Shown: positions 35,300-46,580 of the stretch, piece by piece
How positions within the stretch are numbered: the first letter of the stretch is position 1
Layout of the letters: the number at the start of each line of letters is the position of its first letter
Assembly (NCBI GenBank): GCA_002205965.3
Contig: NADL03000604.1
Span: 372,001-436,000 of the forward strand
Source of the DNA: Kappaphycus alvarezii
Lineage: Eukaryota > Rhodophyta > Florideophyceae > Gigartinales > Solieriaceae
Reading direction: 5' to 3'
Length of the DNA: 64,000 bases
The notes under the pieces: generated by a model
Database searches by the model: none
The model's input: only the letters and a program-made list of their open reading frames with translations
What the model was told of the DNA's origin: nothing
Program-made: the position numbers and the translations under genes

Positions 35300-37803
35300 A
35301 ATTTTCAGATCCAGGCATGGCCGAAATGGAGAAGAACCGCATCCGGCCCTTGGAGGGCAAGAGTGAATAATATTTCTGGAGCCTGCCTAGGGTATCTGCA
35401 TTCAGCTCGGGGACTTGAAGAACACGCTGAGGCCCAATAGACCCCCGTCAGAAACGATCTCCGGTGTTGTGGGTGCGACAGACCAACAGGGCATGCGTGT
35501 GAGCCAGGGGAGGAAGGACCAAGCGTCGAAAAAAAGTAATTCACGTGCTGGACTACCATACTCTTCGGGTCTTACGGGTCATGAGGGGTGAACCGCACGT
35601 GATGATGGACAAGTTGGACAAAAGCTATGACTCAAAGTCAACAGCACCATGTAACTCCGTTATGGCCAGGTCAGTATCTGTAATTACGGAGCAGCGCGAG
35701 AAGATATTTCCAGGCTTATTTTACGGCTAGTCGCGCTTGTTGAGAAGCTGCGGTTCTTTAGTACTGTACTCGACGAAATTCTGTCCATTGAGGGCCTTTT
35801 TGCAACTATTGTGATCTCAAAGATAGCGCCCGTTAGGGATGGCATTAAGAAGTTCTCCGAAAAGTAGCTGAACTGGGAGGATTTCAGCAGAAGTTTCATC
35901 AAGGAGGCAAAGTCAATGCAGTCTGAGGATGGTCGAGAATAAAGCGTTGCCGCAACCACTGAGTGCACATTGTGCTCCAAGCTCGGCCGCAAGCTCGAGA
36001 CCTGCTGACTCAAACCGCTGAATCCGGAAACTAAGCTGCACTTTTCCGAAGAGGAGGTCGCCGGAATAATCAAGAAATCAGGCGGGAACAAGAAGTGTAG
36101 GGCGTAGGTCCACCCTAGCAGGGGAATGTACAAGAAAGACAAATGCAGCATCAAACGGAGCGCGATGGTACTATCCAAAAGGACAAATGGCAGCCGCATT
36201 ACGGATTAGATACTGCTTTATAGTGGGATGAAGTCCCATGTGAATAGTCGGAGTGACCGTGTGCTGTCACAGATGCTCTGCAGTACGCCCATCACGCTGG
36301 GATAAGCCTTAAAGATCGAGGAGTGGTATGCGGGCATGCGCAGTGTGCACTCGATGACCGACAACAGAACATGCAAGGTTAAACTGTCTAACGTGCTGGT
36401 AGCCCCCAACTTCAATATGATTCTGCTTTCCATACTGAACCTGTTGCGCAAGACCATTCCGACGCTCTTCATGTCCGGAAAGGCCCTCTTTTTGTCCTAC
36501 ATTACGATCTGCGTGATCTTAGTCAGTCTGAATAGGACATAGAATGTCTTTTATATATCGAAAACCATAACGAAGACCGCTTGGCCGCACCCGCATGGAT
36601 AGAGAGGTCGAACGTCGCCTCCATCAAGGCTATGGTGAGGTATCACTTTTCTACTCCTGAACCTGGAGATGAGACAGAACCTCCATCTGCTCAAGAAACC
36701 AAGCAGTTCGACCGGCCCAACTAGGATTTCTCCAAGAAGAAGACCAAGTGGTCCATGGAGAAGACTGAGACCAAAAGGACTGCAGGAAACAAGACGCGAG
36801 CCGTACCCTTCTTGGAAGAAGAGCGGCTCTAACACCTGCGTCTTGGCCAAGCCCTGCGGCTACTGGATGTGAAGGAATAACCAGTCGAATTTTTCCTGCC
36901 CAGCGTGTTTCTGATGGATATCGACTGCGAAAAATGTCTCAAAAACAAAAAAACTGAAGTCGGTTCCCGGGATCGATAACATCCGTCTCTACAGTTGGCC
37001 GGCTCCACTGTTACAAGGGAAATATTACTCAAGCGCCCAGTGATGGTCAAAAGTACTTCCTTACATTTGTCGAGTAGTACAGCAGGTTCACCTACGTGCC
37101 TATCATTCGGTCCAAAGGGAGAGGCCTCTGAGGTTGTACTGGGCTTCATCAAGCAGTTAGAGAAGAGGTCTGACCACACTGTGATGGCTCTTCATACGGA
37201 CGATAGCTCCTAGTTCCATCGTGCTCGAGAATAACTGGACAACGATGGCTTAATCATCGCCTTGACGACGGGATACACCCCCAAATCGAACAAGGTGGCC
37301 GAATAGACGTATATTGGGGTACTAGTCTTGCTCTGGTCCACCTAAAAGAGGCCAAGTTGCCCGAGGGTCTATCGTACTATGCAAAGAGGTATTTGGTGGC
37401 TGCAAATGCTGTGAAGCGCTCCACCATCGGTTCTGTTCCTTACCGGCCCGCGTTTAGTCAGAAGCGCTCGTAGGTACCTACGCCAGTTTGGTTTTTGCAC
37501 CTTGTACCTTCCGGTCGTGGCCCATTTGTCTCTGTTTGCAGCAAGGATACAAGAAAGCGTGCATCCGCGGTACTGTGGCAGCGTCTACCGCTTCCTTACG
37601 GACTCGGGGCGATCAGTACAAAGCACGTATGGTTCAAGGAAACCGCCTTTCCTTCCAGTCCTGCCGGGTTCGAAAACAGTCCGAGAAGGGCAGCCTGTCA
37701 CACCAGGGAGCGACTTAGAGCAGCAAGAATCCATCGATGCGCCCAAGAGCAAGGCAGAGTTGCGAAATGTGTCAGCACTTAGAGGGCTCAGAAAGTCTCA
37801 CTA
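35300..37803 (+). mobile_element. Ty1/copia relic of a different (plant-style) type, lacks RT
   Basis: Plus-strand fragments read as gag with a zinc knuckle, a protease region and integrase, in the style with a gag-pre-integrase domain. Gag-like sequence at 35710-35940 is followed by CTLCSKLGRKLETC (35960-36005), a knuckle in which the His is Arg. WYAGMRSVHSMTDNR (about 36322) sits where the protease D-S-G-A..H-M-T motif should be, with the catalytic Asp replaced by Ala. Integrase pieces are CEKCLKNKK (about 36930), ALHTDDSS (Asp, about 37190) and TPKSNKVAE (Glu, about 37280). An in-frame stop replaces the residue after DDSS. No reverse transcriptase or RNase H follows, so the 3' half is deleted. 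Confidence 0.6.
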
Positions 37804-38935
37804 GAGTAGGCGGTTTGTTAGATTAGGCTCTGATATTAGGAAGATGAACCTTTTTCTGATGAGACAAGCCCTCTGTTACCTACTTCTCTGTACTCTTCTT
37901 AACCGACAGGAGCAGACAGGTACATAAAAGATGTGCCGGTGGGGTCCTAACCCAGAGCAGAAGTAGACGAGTGCCAGTTCCAATCTCTGGAGTAGGGACA
38001 GACGGACTATCGATTTTGCTGTCCTCCAGACCTCCCCCGAAATCAACGTACATACATCTACGGTGATTCCCTCCCCACATTATACCTAAAAAACTCAACC
38101 AATCCGCTGGACACTCGAGAGACCAATTTTACAAAGCGTTTTCATATCTGCAAGTCAAAGTTTTGGACTTTACATGCTTCTGTTATCATAACTGTATGGC
38201 CAGAAAGCTATGATCTGTCCATTTAATTACCTGGGAAAACAAGCCCTGATTACTGCTGAGCATGAATTTCGATTACAACAACTGTTACACTATTGATATG
38301 GCTTTTTGTAGCTCAATTCTTCCTTATAACATAATCAATCTTACTTCCTTTAAATTATTATAAACTCCAGTGGAGCTGAATTATCTTCAAACATTCAGGG
38401 CGAAGACTAGCTCAACTAGATCACTGAATAACTTTTTCGCCAAAACTTCACTTATCGTCTTCTTGGCCAGGTTTCTGCAAATACATTTTTCTTCCAGAAC
38501 TACCCGAAGGATGAATACTTGAACAAAACAGCTATTTACGAAGCGAGTGGCCCGGCGGGATACTTCTTGGCTGAAGTGGAATACTCGGTCGTTTGGAGCT
38601 GGTTTCACGAAAGAGATAAGGCGTTTCAGGAAGGAGCAGACAAAAAGGAATCTTATAATAACGAACTGGGACTTTCGAGACTTGGTGACAGGGAGCAAAA
38701 TTGTAGAAAAGACGGGATATTTGGGACTCGGGTCGAAAATGTTTTGATTTCGACGTAACAGACGACATTCATCGTGGCGAAGATAACATTTATGAGAGAG
38801 CAGAACGGCAACGGCTGTTTCAAAATTATTTTTATGGAGCAGGAAGTGAGCGATTCCGAGCGCCAAATATTGTTGACATGGTGTATATTGCTGGCTGGGA
38901 GCGCATCGATCCCAGCCCCCACGCTCATCCTCATG
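37804..38935. other. gap; long minus-strand ORF of doubtful value
   Basis: The minus strand is open for 159 codons at 38387-38866, and the plus strand for 79 codons at 38519-38758. Neither shows a motif. Nothing else is visible. Confidence 0.25.
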
Positions 38936-40260
38936 TCATCGCTTTGAGGAATTCTCCACATTCTCGGCAACTTTCGCGGAACGAATGACCCTGCCCATCA
39001 AGTCATGGAGCGTCAGGCCGTGGCAGGAAAACGATTCCAATACACGACGTGCATAGTCCCAACTTCCTTGCTTCATCATCAGCTCAACCCTAAGTAACCA
39101 TCTTATAGCAATTTCGAAGTCTGGCTCTCTACAAACCTTCTTCGCAACCATGATGAGCGACAAGACCATCCGAGTCACGAGCCCACTCCAGGGCCTCCAT
39201 TCGACTCCTCTTGATATCACGCCTATTCGGGCTGGGTACCTGTAAAACTCGGATGTGCTTTGCGATACTGTTACCTGCTACTATTCATCGGTATGCCGTT
39301 GCCGCACCGATTTTGACCTCCTCTTCAGCATTGATGTCCAGTGTGCCTCTTGCGACCTTCATCACCGTAAGATCCGCGTTTGTAGCGCAAATCTCCTGCC
39401 GTTCCGCGGCACTGTGCTTCTTTTCATCTTCCTAATCTTTCTGTAAAGCCGCTCAACAATGGCAGCAAGAACCTCGTCATCCTCGGACTCTTGAGTCTCT
39501 GGACTCTTGAGTCCTCGGAATCGGATAAAGCCCAGGAAGACCCGATTAAAACTCTTCCCAGCATGTTAATCAGTATAGCTGGGGGAATTGATGCAAATGG
39601 GAAGTCGATGAAGCAGATGATGCAGAGAATTGCCCGGTTGGAGCCCAAGGAGCCCAAGGTCCTCAATCCCTGCACGTGCTTCGTAACCTTTCGGATTCCT
39701 TCCGGATTAGAGATAGACGCCTTGAGCTGCTTGGCCTCCCCGGTCAAATATCTTCATCATCTGTTTCATCGACTTCCCATTTGCATCAATCCTCCTAGCC
39801 ATACTGCTTACCATGCTAATAATAGCTTTGGGCTTTATCTGTGACTATCTCGGTCACATCTTCCTTACTGGATACCTCACCCGTTTCGATAGCACCTAAC
39901 TTGGGAAGTTCCTCTTCCTCTACAGGCTTTACGGGTCATATACCAGTGCCCAGCCTTTCCAAGCATTCATTTGAGGTGAGACTCTCGTAGCCAAGAAACT
40001 CACCGCAGTCCTTGATTCGGGGAAGAGATAATACCATAGCTTCTTCGAATGTGTTGCACTGAGGCTCTGTTCCATCCCAAAGACTTCTGCACAGAACACC
40101 CCAATCATATCCTCCTCGTGTCCATCCAACAACTAATTGACCTCCTCCAACTTTTTCTTTTTAGTAGTAAGCCAGATTCTTTAGGGACTGACAGGCTTCT
40201 CTTCGAAACCGCGAGGCATTACAGAGACCCTGAGCTCCAGCTCTAGACGTGGACCCGGAA
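38936..40260 (-). pseudogene. decayed minus-strand gene, unknown, possible gag-like
   Basis: Minus-strand pieces have protein-like composition: about 40230-39850 (WTRGGYDWGVLCRSLWDG, ESLTSNECLERLGTG, then an acidic run), about 39820-39690 (RRIDANGKSMKQMMK and an EAKQLKASISNPEG helix), about 39430-39300 (DEKKHSAAERQEIC to VKIGAATAYR) and 39220-38936. Frames change several times. The order and the charged helical character resemble a retroelement gag, but no knuckle is seen. An inverted duplication splits the middle. Confidence 0.25.
39560..39817. repeat. inverted duplication, 63-bp arms
   Basis: Bases 39560-39622 match the reverse complement of 39755-39817 with about 7 mismatches (89%). The core attgatgcaaatgggaagtc is identical. 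The arms are 132 bases apart. Both encode the same peptide, IDANGKSMKQMM, one on each strand, so a coding segment has been copied in reverse. This could be a local inversion-duplication or a foldback. Confidence 0.85.
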
Positions 40261-41141
40261 GACCCCGGTCAACCTTGACTATCCCTATTCTAATACACTA
40301 TCTTATTTTCCTATGAACCGTCTATCAGTTAAACTGGTTCTCTGATTTTTGGAGCCTGATGCCCCACATAATTATCTCATAACGTACCAAGAAGACAGCT
40401 CTAAATCTCAGTAAATGGGACTTGAAGTAATGACTAAACAGAATATCTTTTGCGCCGCTACTCAATGGGGCGTGGATCAGTAATGGGTAATCTGCCTTAG
40501 CGACAAATGATCGTTTCAGAGACACTTAGCATATTCTGAGTCAATTCATTAATGTGCGCTACTCAGCAAATGGGATGATGACGAGCAGAAAACCCGTTGT
40601 AACGATTTAATGGTCTACTTTATGTTACAGCAAGTAAGACTTAATTCGACACATTAGTGTATACTAGTAAATTTGTTTCAAAAATTAATTATAAACAACG
40701 TTTTATTGATACATCATCACTTCAGTAGCACTTGTGGCTTCTCTTCAACTTGTTACGGTGGCAATTTGGTCTACAAGCGCTAAAAAGTAACAATTCTTGC
40801 CATCTAAAGATCACTTAGGTCTCACTTATTCTGGTTGATTTGAATACTGTAGGTTTCAGGTAGATTTTCTTTGTGCTTATTGACATATATGTTTATTGAA
40901 ATTTCGATGAATATTTATATGATAGATGACCTGCGCCACACCATGTACAACTTGTAATTTTGGTGGAATAATTGGAGAATTATGGGTGAATATGATAATT
41001 GGGCGTCGACATGGCTGTGATCCACAACTAGAAGCAATTCACGCTGTCAAGGCCGCATCTCGGTTGCATCTGCATCCGTTGTGATGTAAGCCACTCAAGA
41101 TAAGGGCATGTTGGCAGCTTAAATTTTGTTAAGGACTTGAT
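40261..41141. other. AT-rich gap without a gene
   Basis: No ORF of note. The sequence is AT-rich with stops in all frames. Confidence 0.5.
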
Positions 41142-41791
41142 GTGCGATCAGAACCCGTCGAACAGAGCTATATAACCGACAACTTGGAAACCTTAGCCAC
41201 AACTTCCGGTCCCTCAAATCGTCGCTTGTTCTCCCGCCTCCAGCTCTCCATGCATCCATCATTGCCCAATCACAATAAGTCATTTGGTCTTGATTTATGT
41301 TATTACCCTTTATTTCTTATAGATATTTTGATGATTCAAGTGTCACGCAGACTCAGCAACCGGTGGAAGTATTGATTCGGTTCTCGTCAGAGGATCAAAG
41401 CGCATATCGGTCACGGGCGTATGACTTGCGCTACTCTCCTTGCAACTCTTGCGATGCGAACACACCAAATCTACAGTTTACCCAAGCGTACGCATTACGG
41501 AACGAATGGAACCGGACAATGATTTCATCGTCTGGAGAAACACGCCGATCAGTTCAACCAATTCCACCATTCCATTATTCTCGATCCTGGCAGCCCATTC
41601 ACCTTTTCGCTGGAACACCCTCTCCCCTCTGTGTGCCTCCTTAGGCCGGCCATCGCTGGCAGCGTGCGTCCACCCAAGACAATTAAGGTTGGCACCAAAC
41701 GGAAGCTTTCACACTACACCCCATTGGGGTACCCTCACCGGAAGAAGCGCCCCGCGCTCATAGCCGCTGTACAGCAGCATCCGGAAATTTG
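41142..41791 (+). pseudogene. unknown plus-strand ORFs in shifting frames
   Basis: Three overlapping ORFs (41142-41375, 41297-41644, 41440-41763) share one region. A fourth frame gives a basic run KVGTKRKLSHYTPLGYPHRK near 41690-41740, ending at a stop at 41791. The pieces look like one small basic protein broken by indels. No family is recognised. Confidence 0.2.
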
Positions 41792-42271
41792 AGTGTTCAA
41801 GCATTTTTAAACCTGCCATCACTAGTTCTGTCTCTAGCGAACGTCCGACACAAAGGTTCAAATCAGTCCCAGCTACTGGAGAAAGCTAGCTGCATAAGTT
41901 ATCCCTGATTTCTATAATGCGTATTTATTTGGTTATCCGTGTCGCTTTTAGCTATTACAACTGTATGTTTTGATTTGATAAAGTGTTTGCGTTTATTTTT
42001 TAATTCACTGTTTCACTGATGTGCTTTTTTGAATCATTTTCCAGAAATGGGGCGCCATTTCACCATACAAATATGTTCAGTTTCTAATTTTTGTGCAGTT
42101 CCAGCTTCTATTATAATAATTGAAACCTCAGCTCTGCAATGAACCTCGCTTGTAGGCAGAAGAAGTTAGTGCATTAGGTATTTCCTCTGAGCAGCACGAT
42201 TTATAACGATAGTTTGAAGCGGACTACGTCCTCGAAAATTGCACACGTAGAATCCTGAAATGTTTGAATAG

Positions 42272-43485
42272 TTGCTTTCCCTTTCTTTGGCCAACGGTAA
42301 CTTCTTCTCCCTTATTTTTAAACTTCGCCTTCTCCCCATCCTTTCGTATGCCGCCAAGGCACCTGCCGCCAAGGAATCTACGGCGTATAGTAGTGAACCA
42401 CCCTTCGCTCCACGTCGGGATACCTGTCCTGACGACATTCCCCCTGCCTCACCGAATTCATGTTCCTCGGGGATCATGTTTAGATGCCCTGTACTATCCC
42501 TACCTTCCTAAGGGGACGTGTGGAGCAGCGAGTCAAGCCAGACGAATTTGAAGAATTATTTGGCGCTCACAATATCGCCTACGTGACTTATATCTGCGGA
42601 AAAGAGCTCAAAAATGATGATGCCTTCCGACTAGGCTTGATGGAGTTTGCGCGACCGCCGAGCCTACACCGAGATGCATGAAGAATATTGGGAGACTCGC
42701 GCCCTGCAGTGAGACGAAGAGGCAGAGACGTACAAGGGTAAGGATGCCAACACTCGTGAGGAGAATTCAGTCCTCCTTTACTGCATATTCTAGCCTTCTC
42801 TGACGATGGCACGGACAATGATCATTCTATCGCTTCCAAGTTGTATTCTCCTTCGGGACCGGGAGACTCCTTGGTTGCGTCCGTTACATCCTTGGTTGGT
42901 GCCAATTTCACACGGGAAGTCGTTTCATTCTCTGTTAAGCGCGCTACCGGGAACCGCGGACCTTCTCTCCATCCTTCCTAGCAGATCCGCGCACCGAAGT
43001 GATCTTTTGGACAACTCGGACTTTTGCCTTGGCTACGCGATTGCCAACGCCTTACGGCAACTCTAGCACCTTCGACCGCTCAGGGTTGTCTCAAAACCTT
43101 CAAGAACAACACCCAAGATGACCAGGCCGGCTTCCAAAGAGTAGATCGTACACGATGTCTTAAGGACTCGCAAAACCTTACCCCGCCTCGTTTGTTCGTC
43201 CTTCTCCAGCTACTAAACTTGCACCCTTTCCTCAAGGACGCCCTGACATTACCTCCAGACGTGTACGTCGTCAAAATCCAAGGGTCAAATGAGTTCTCCC
43301 ATTGCGTGACGATGAATATCAAGGCGGCAAATTTGGGATCCAAGAGATCCCTTTGTGCCATCTCTTACCCCAGTGGCGATGAAGCACTGCTTTGGACAGA
43401 ACTAAATGTTCATGCAAATCATGAAAGTATGCTGGGTCGTCCTTGCCGAGGGCAGGAAACCTCGGAAGCCCCGCCCCGTCCGTAA
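42272..43485 (+). pseudogene. second cysteine-peptidase-like relic
   Basis: Plus-strand fragments in several frames culminate in LLDNSDFCLGYAIANALRQL (about 43000-43065, candidate catalytic Cys at the head of a helix). In the frame of 43024-43485 come VYVVKIQGSNEFSHCVTMNI (about 43263-43325, candidate His) and a later acidic residue. The Cys-helix plus His arrangement parallels the antisense ORF at 4884-6229, though I see no strong residue-by-residue match. Upstream parts (42484-42681, 42806-43066) are less clear. The family is uncertain and the gene is broken. Confidence 0.35.
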
Positions 43486-43589
43486 TTCTCCTTCAGTAAG
43501 AAAGCGCAATCGATCCATTTAGAAAAGCAATACAGCAGCAGTCAAGCTACTGGACTCCTCCCGCTTTCATCGGGCTCTTCGCAGTTCTC

Positions 43590-43642
43590 CGTCTATCTCT
43601 GAGCTCTTCTTCGTCTATATCTGAGCTCTTCTTCGTCTTTCC
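43590..43642 (+). repeat. 22-bp tandem repeat
   Basis: cgtctatctctgagctcttctt (43590-43611) is followed by a copy with one change (43612-43633) and a partial third. Confidence 0.8.
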
Positions 43643-43791
43643 TTAGCCCTTACTGCTGATGGACGGCTACTCCAGGTTACTTACTGCAGAAGAACTTAAT
43701 CTCGGCTAATATACAAGCACCGCTATCTGTTTCGCCACTGATTCGGTAAACCGACATCGCAATACGTTGGAATGCCCCTAACACGCTCCTT

Positions 43792-44004
43792 TTGTATAAT
43801 GACCGTTGGGAACTCGAGGACCTTTCTTGGGTGACTTCGAATTGTTATGGACGATTCCTCAACCCGGTGGTACTCGGAGAGATCGTTGAAATTCCTCGAA
43901 CTGCCTTACCAGCAACCAGCGACGAAGCGAAAGTCCCCCATCTCAAAGCCGTCGCTAAACATCATGGTGTGAATCACCCAATCATATGTAGGGTCCCTCA
44001 TTGA
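43792..44004 (+). CDS. small hypothetical ORF
   Basis: This 70-codon ORF has a non-ATG first codon and contains EIPRTALPATSDEAKVPHLK and KHHGVNHPIICRV. The composition is protein-like, but there is no recognised family, no confirmed start and no flanking support. It may be a fragment of a larger decayed gene. Confidence 0.15.
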   Translation: MYNDRWELEDLSWVTSNCYGRFLNPVVLGEIVEIPRTALPATSDEAKVPHLKAVAKHHGVNHPIICRVPH

Positions 44005-44083
44005 ACCCTCTTCCTCCTCATCATCCCCGCCCTATCCTATCCCTCCGCCACAGTTATCGTCCCTCCTACTCTCAACCCCCCTA

Positions 44084-44157
44084 TCCTACGTCAGAGCCAA
44101 CAGCAAAATCTCACCCCCTGTCCTACGTCAGAGCCAACAGCAAAATCCTCCCCCTCA
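44084..44157 (+). repeat. 37-bp tandem repeat, two copies
   Basis: The unit tcctacgtcagagccaacag... occupies 44084-44120 and again 44121-44157 with small differences at the end of the unit. The surrounding sequence is C-rich. Confidence 0.85.
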
Positions 44158-44655
44158 CTCACCCCATTGTATTCCACACTTCCCTCTCCAACCATTTCAA
44201 CCTCGTCAAAACCCTGACCCCTGCTGCTGCTTTCTGAACTCTGCCTCTTTCCCTGCTTCCCCTGCTTCCCCTTCTGCGCTGCTCTGCAGGATCATCGTCT
44301 ACATCGCTTCCGAACACTTGGCTCTCAATGCCCAGATGAGATTGCCCCTCTGTCATTCCCTTCTACGTGTCCCGCTTTCTATTTCCAAGCCGCCCCTTTG
44401 GCTTCTTCTCTGACCATGTTAGCAGGTATTGGCATCCGGAAAGATGGCCGCCACTCGCTGTTGTCTCTGCAGTTGAGGTCGGAGTGAAAGATCAATTTGA
44501 TCGGGTTTTCTGCTTTCTATGAAATACTTGACTCTTTGTTGAGAGTCCTTAAGTTGTGGATTATTTCGGTTGCGTAAACCCCGCCCCTTCCTTGCGCCAC
44601 TTGAGTGTTTGCATCAGCCCTCATGTGATTTTGATTTTTTTAATCATTTTGCCAC

Positions 44656-44762
44656 CTGGTTTTTTGATGCCTGGATTTGCTTTGCTGGATCTCGAACTCA
44701 GGACTTTGCTGTACTCTCTTGGCTCGATTTCCGCTATACGAACTGTGCTCTAGTTGTGTCGG
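44656..44762 (-). ncRNA. possible tRNA-derived (SINE-like) remnant
   Basis: On the minus strand the run gagttcgagatccagc resembles a tRNA T-loop/B-box (GGTTCGANNCC) with one extra base. Upstream on the same strand, gtatagcggaaatcgagcc could be a degenerate A-box. A normal cloverleaf cannot be drawn, so this is not a functional tRNA. It may be a decayed SINE head or chance. Confidence 0.2.
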
Positions 44763-44764
44763 AC

Positions 44765-45869
44765 ACAATACAGTGCACGTGCTTCTTTTGTTTGCGTGAG
44801 GACTACAGTATACTGTGCCTCTGATTCCCGGGGTCCTCCTTCCCCTGCAACCATCCTCTTCATAAAGGTTCTGTCGCCCCACATCGCGGAAAAATTCAAT
44901 ACATCCATGGAGTTATCCGAACACTGATCTATAGGCGCATTAGTAGCACAATCTGGTCGTATATTGCACAATATGTTTTGTCTCGCATGTTGCTGGACGT
45001 GGACGACGTGGATCACTCGGTAGCGCGTAGCTAGCAATATATTCGGATCCTACAGTGGACAACCGTTATACTAATTCCATAAATATCTTTCATGCAGTAG
45101 TCCCCAGTAGATACTAAATGCATTAAACTTCTTTCTTCTCCACTCATTTACGAGCACAACGTCTGAAAACAGGGGGTGTGTCGAATTACAGTACATTATT
45201 GTCATGCGCACTGTAGTAAGAGGCTAAATTGCCTCCGTCGTGCAGCATATATAACGGTCAGCGCTCGCCCGCCCACTTGCTCGCTCATTTTGCGGAGGTA
45301 TCATCGAGTAAATTAGTAACGTCGACATTTCAGTCCGTTTTCCAGCCGAAGTGTGCAGCACCAACCCTTCTCACTAAAAACAATCCCTTTATTTCTTGCT
45401 ACGTCTATCCTAAAAGCTATCCACCCCTATCCTAAAGTTTCCCTACGCTATCGAAAAATACCCCTGGTTGTACCAAGGTGCGATAGCGAGCGCACCCGTT
45501 GTAGTAAACACGACAGTAGGGGGGAAATTGGGGTGCATTTATCAATACGACTAGTAAATCTCAAACACAGTTGTCCACTAAACACGTAATTAGTCAATCT
45601 CAATATTACAGCAACAAAAACATAACGAAAAAACTTTATGGGAAATGCAGTTCCTCCAAACTAATAAGGCTATTTTTCATGAATAAATTAAACTTACTAA
45701 GCAGCCGGTGGTTATATCTGAAAAACGGTAGAAACTACGAAAATAAGTCAATCCTCTACAATTTTCAGCATCCGACGTGTACTGCGCGTGCGCAATTGAT
45801 CTGTGCTGTACATCCATCCTTACATGACGCTTATTTCGATACTTTGCCTGCGCTCTTGCCCGCTTCGCA
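44765..45869. other. gap with TACAGTA-type words
   Basis: No supported gene. It contains atacagtgcac (about 44766), ctacagtatactgtg (about 44802), ttacagtacatt (about 45186) and cactgtag (about 45209). Confidence 0.45.
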
Positions 45870-46580
45870 ACTAACTCGTCTCAAATTGCATAGAATACGT
45901 TTTTCACTAGATTAAACTGACGGTAATCCAATGCACGAAACGGGCTCCACAAAATATGCTTTTTAGTCATACCAAGGCTCAGAATAAACATCGCCCAGTA
46001 GATTTTTACATTCCATCTTTACTTGCTCGAAAACACCGTTCACAGCCCACATAAACGCCAAAAAAAGTAATCAACAATAATCCTGTCCGATTCAACTGTC
46101 CTGTTGAACACAATTTGATCCCCAGTAAGGTCACCATTGCGGGGCTTCTTCTGCGGGTTTATGACCCTCAAAAAAATACATTACCCCTGAAATCCCTTGT
46201 CCGCAAGAATGGCCAAATTACCTTTGTATGTAACACAGCCAATACCATCATCTTCCAAATCCATATCTGGGGCCCTTTTCTGGCATTCCGAATTGTTAAA
46301 ATAAACCACTTGATGCGAAATTTTTATGTTTGCAACTGACCCTGGGAGCACGGAACTGATTCCTATTGCTAATCTAATCGGTACCTCTGACACTTCAATG
46401 TTTTGTCCATATAACATGTGTTTACCACTGAAAACCTTCTTACCCTCTTGCATATTACCACTAGGCCTATTGCACTGCTGGAAAGGGATATCAATGGCAT
46501 GTCGAGCATACGGGAAGCTCTTGAACAGCTTCCCCTTCTCTCTGATTTATTCAATCGTCCACTCTCCACCCAGCTTTACA
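45870..46580 (-). pseudogene. DDE_Tnp_4 (Harbinger-like) transposase relic
   Basis: Reading leftwards on the minus strand: IPFQQCNRPSGN, then KKVFSGKHMLYGQNIEVSEV (about 46440-46380), PGSVANIKI, LAILADKGFQG (second catalytic Asp, about 46190), DQIVFNRTVELDRIIVDYFF (about 46120-46060), and LWTVFSSK and KKHILWSPFRALD (about 46020-45930). This is the DDE_Tnp_4 order. The ORF 46181-46453 covers the middle; frame changes follow. The N-terminal third with the first Asp was not found, so the copy is truncated and broken. Confidence 0.65.

Noticed and set aside
35684-36199. Minus-strand ORF of 171 codons
   Set aside because: It lies antisense to copia gag-like sequence and has no motif; it is a shadow of the plus-strand relic.
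38387-38866. Minus-strand ORF of 159 codons as a gene
   Set aside because: No motif, composition not distinctive, overlapped by several ORFs on the other strand. It is probably a chance open frame.
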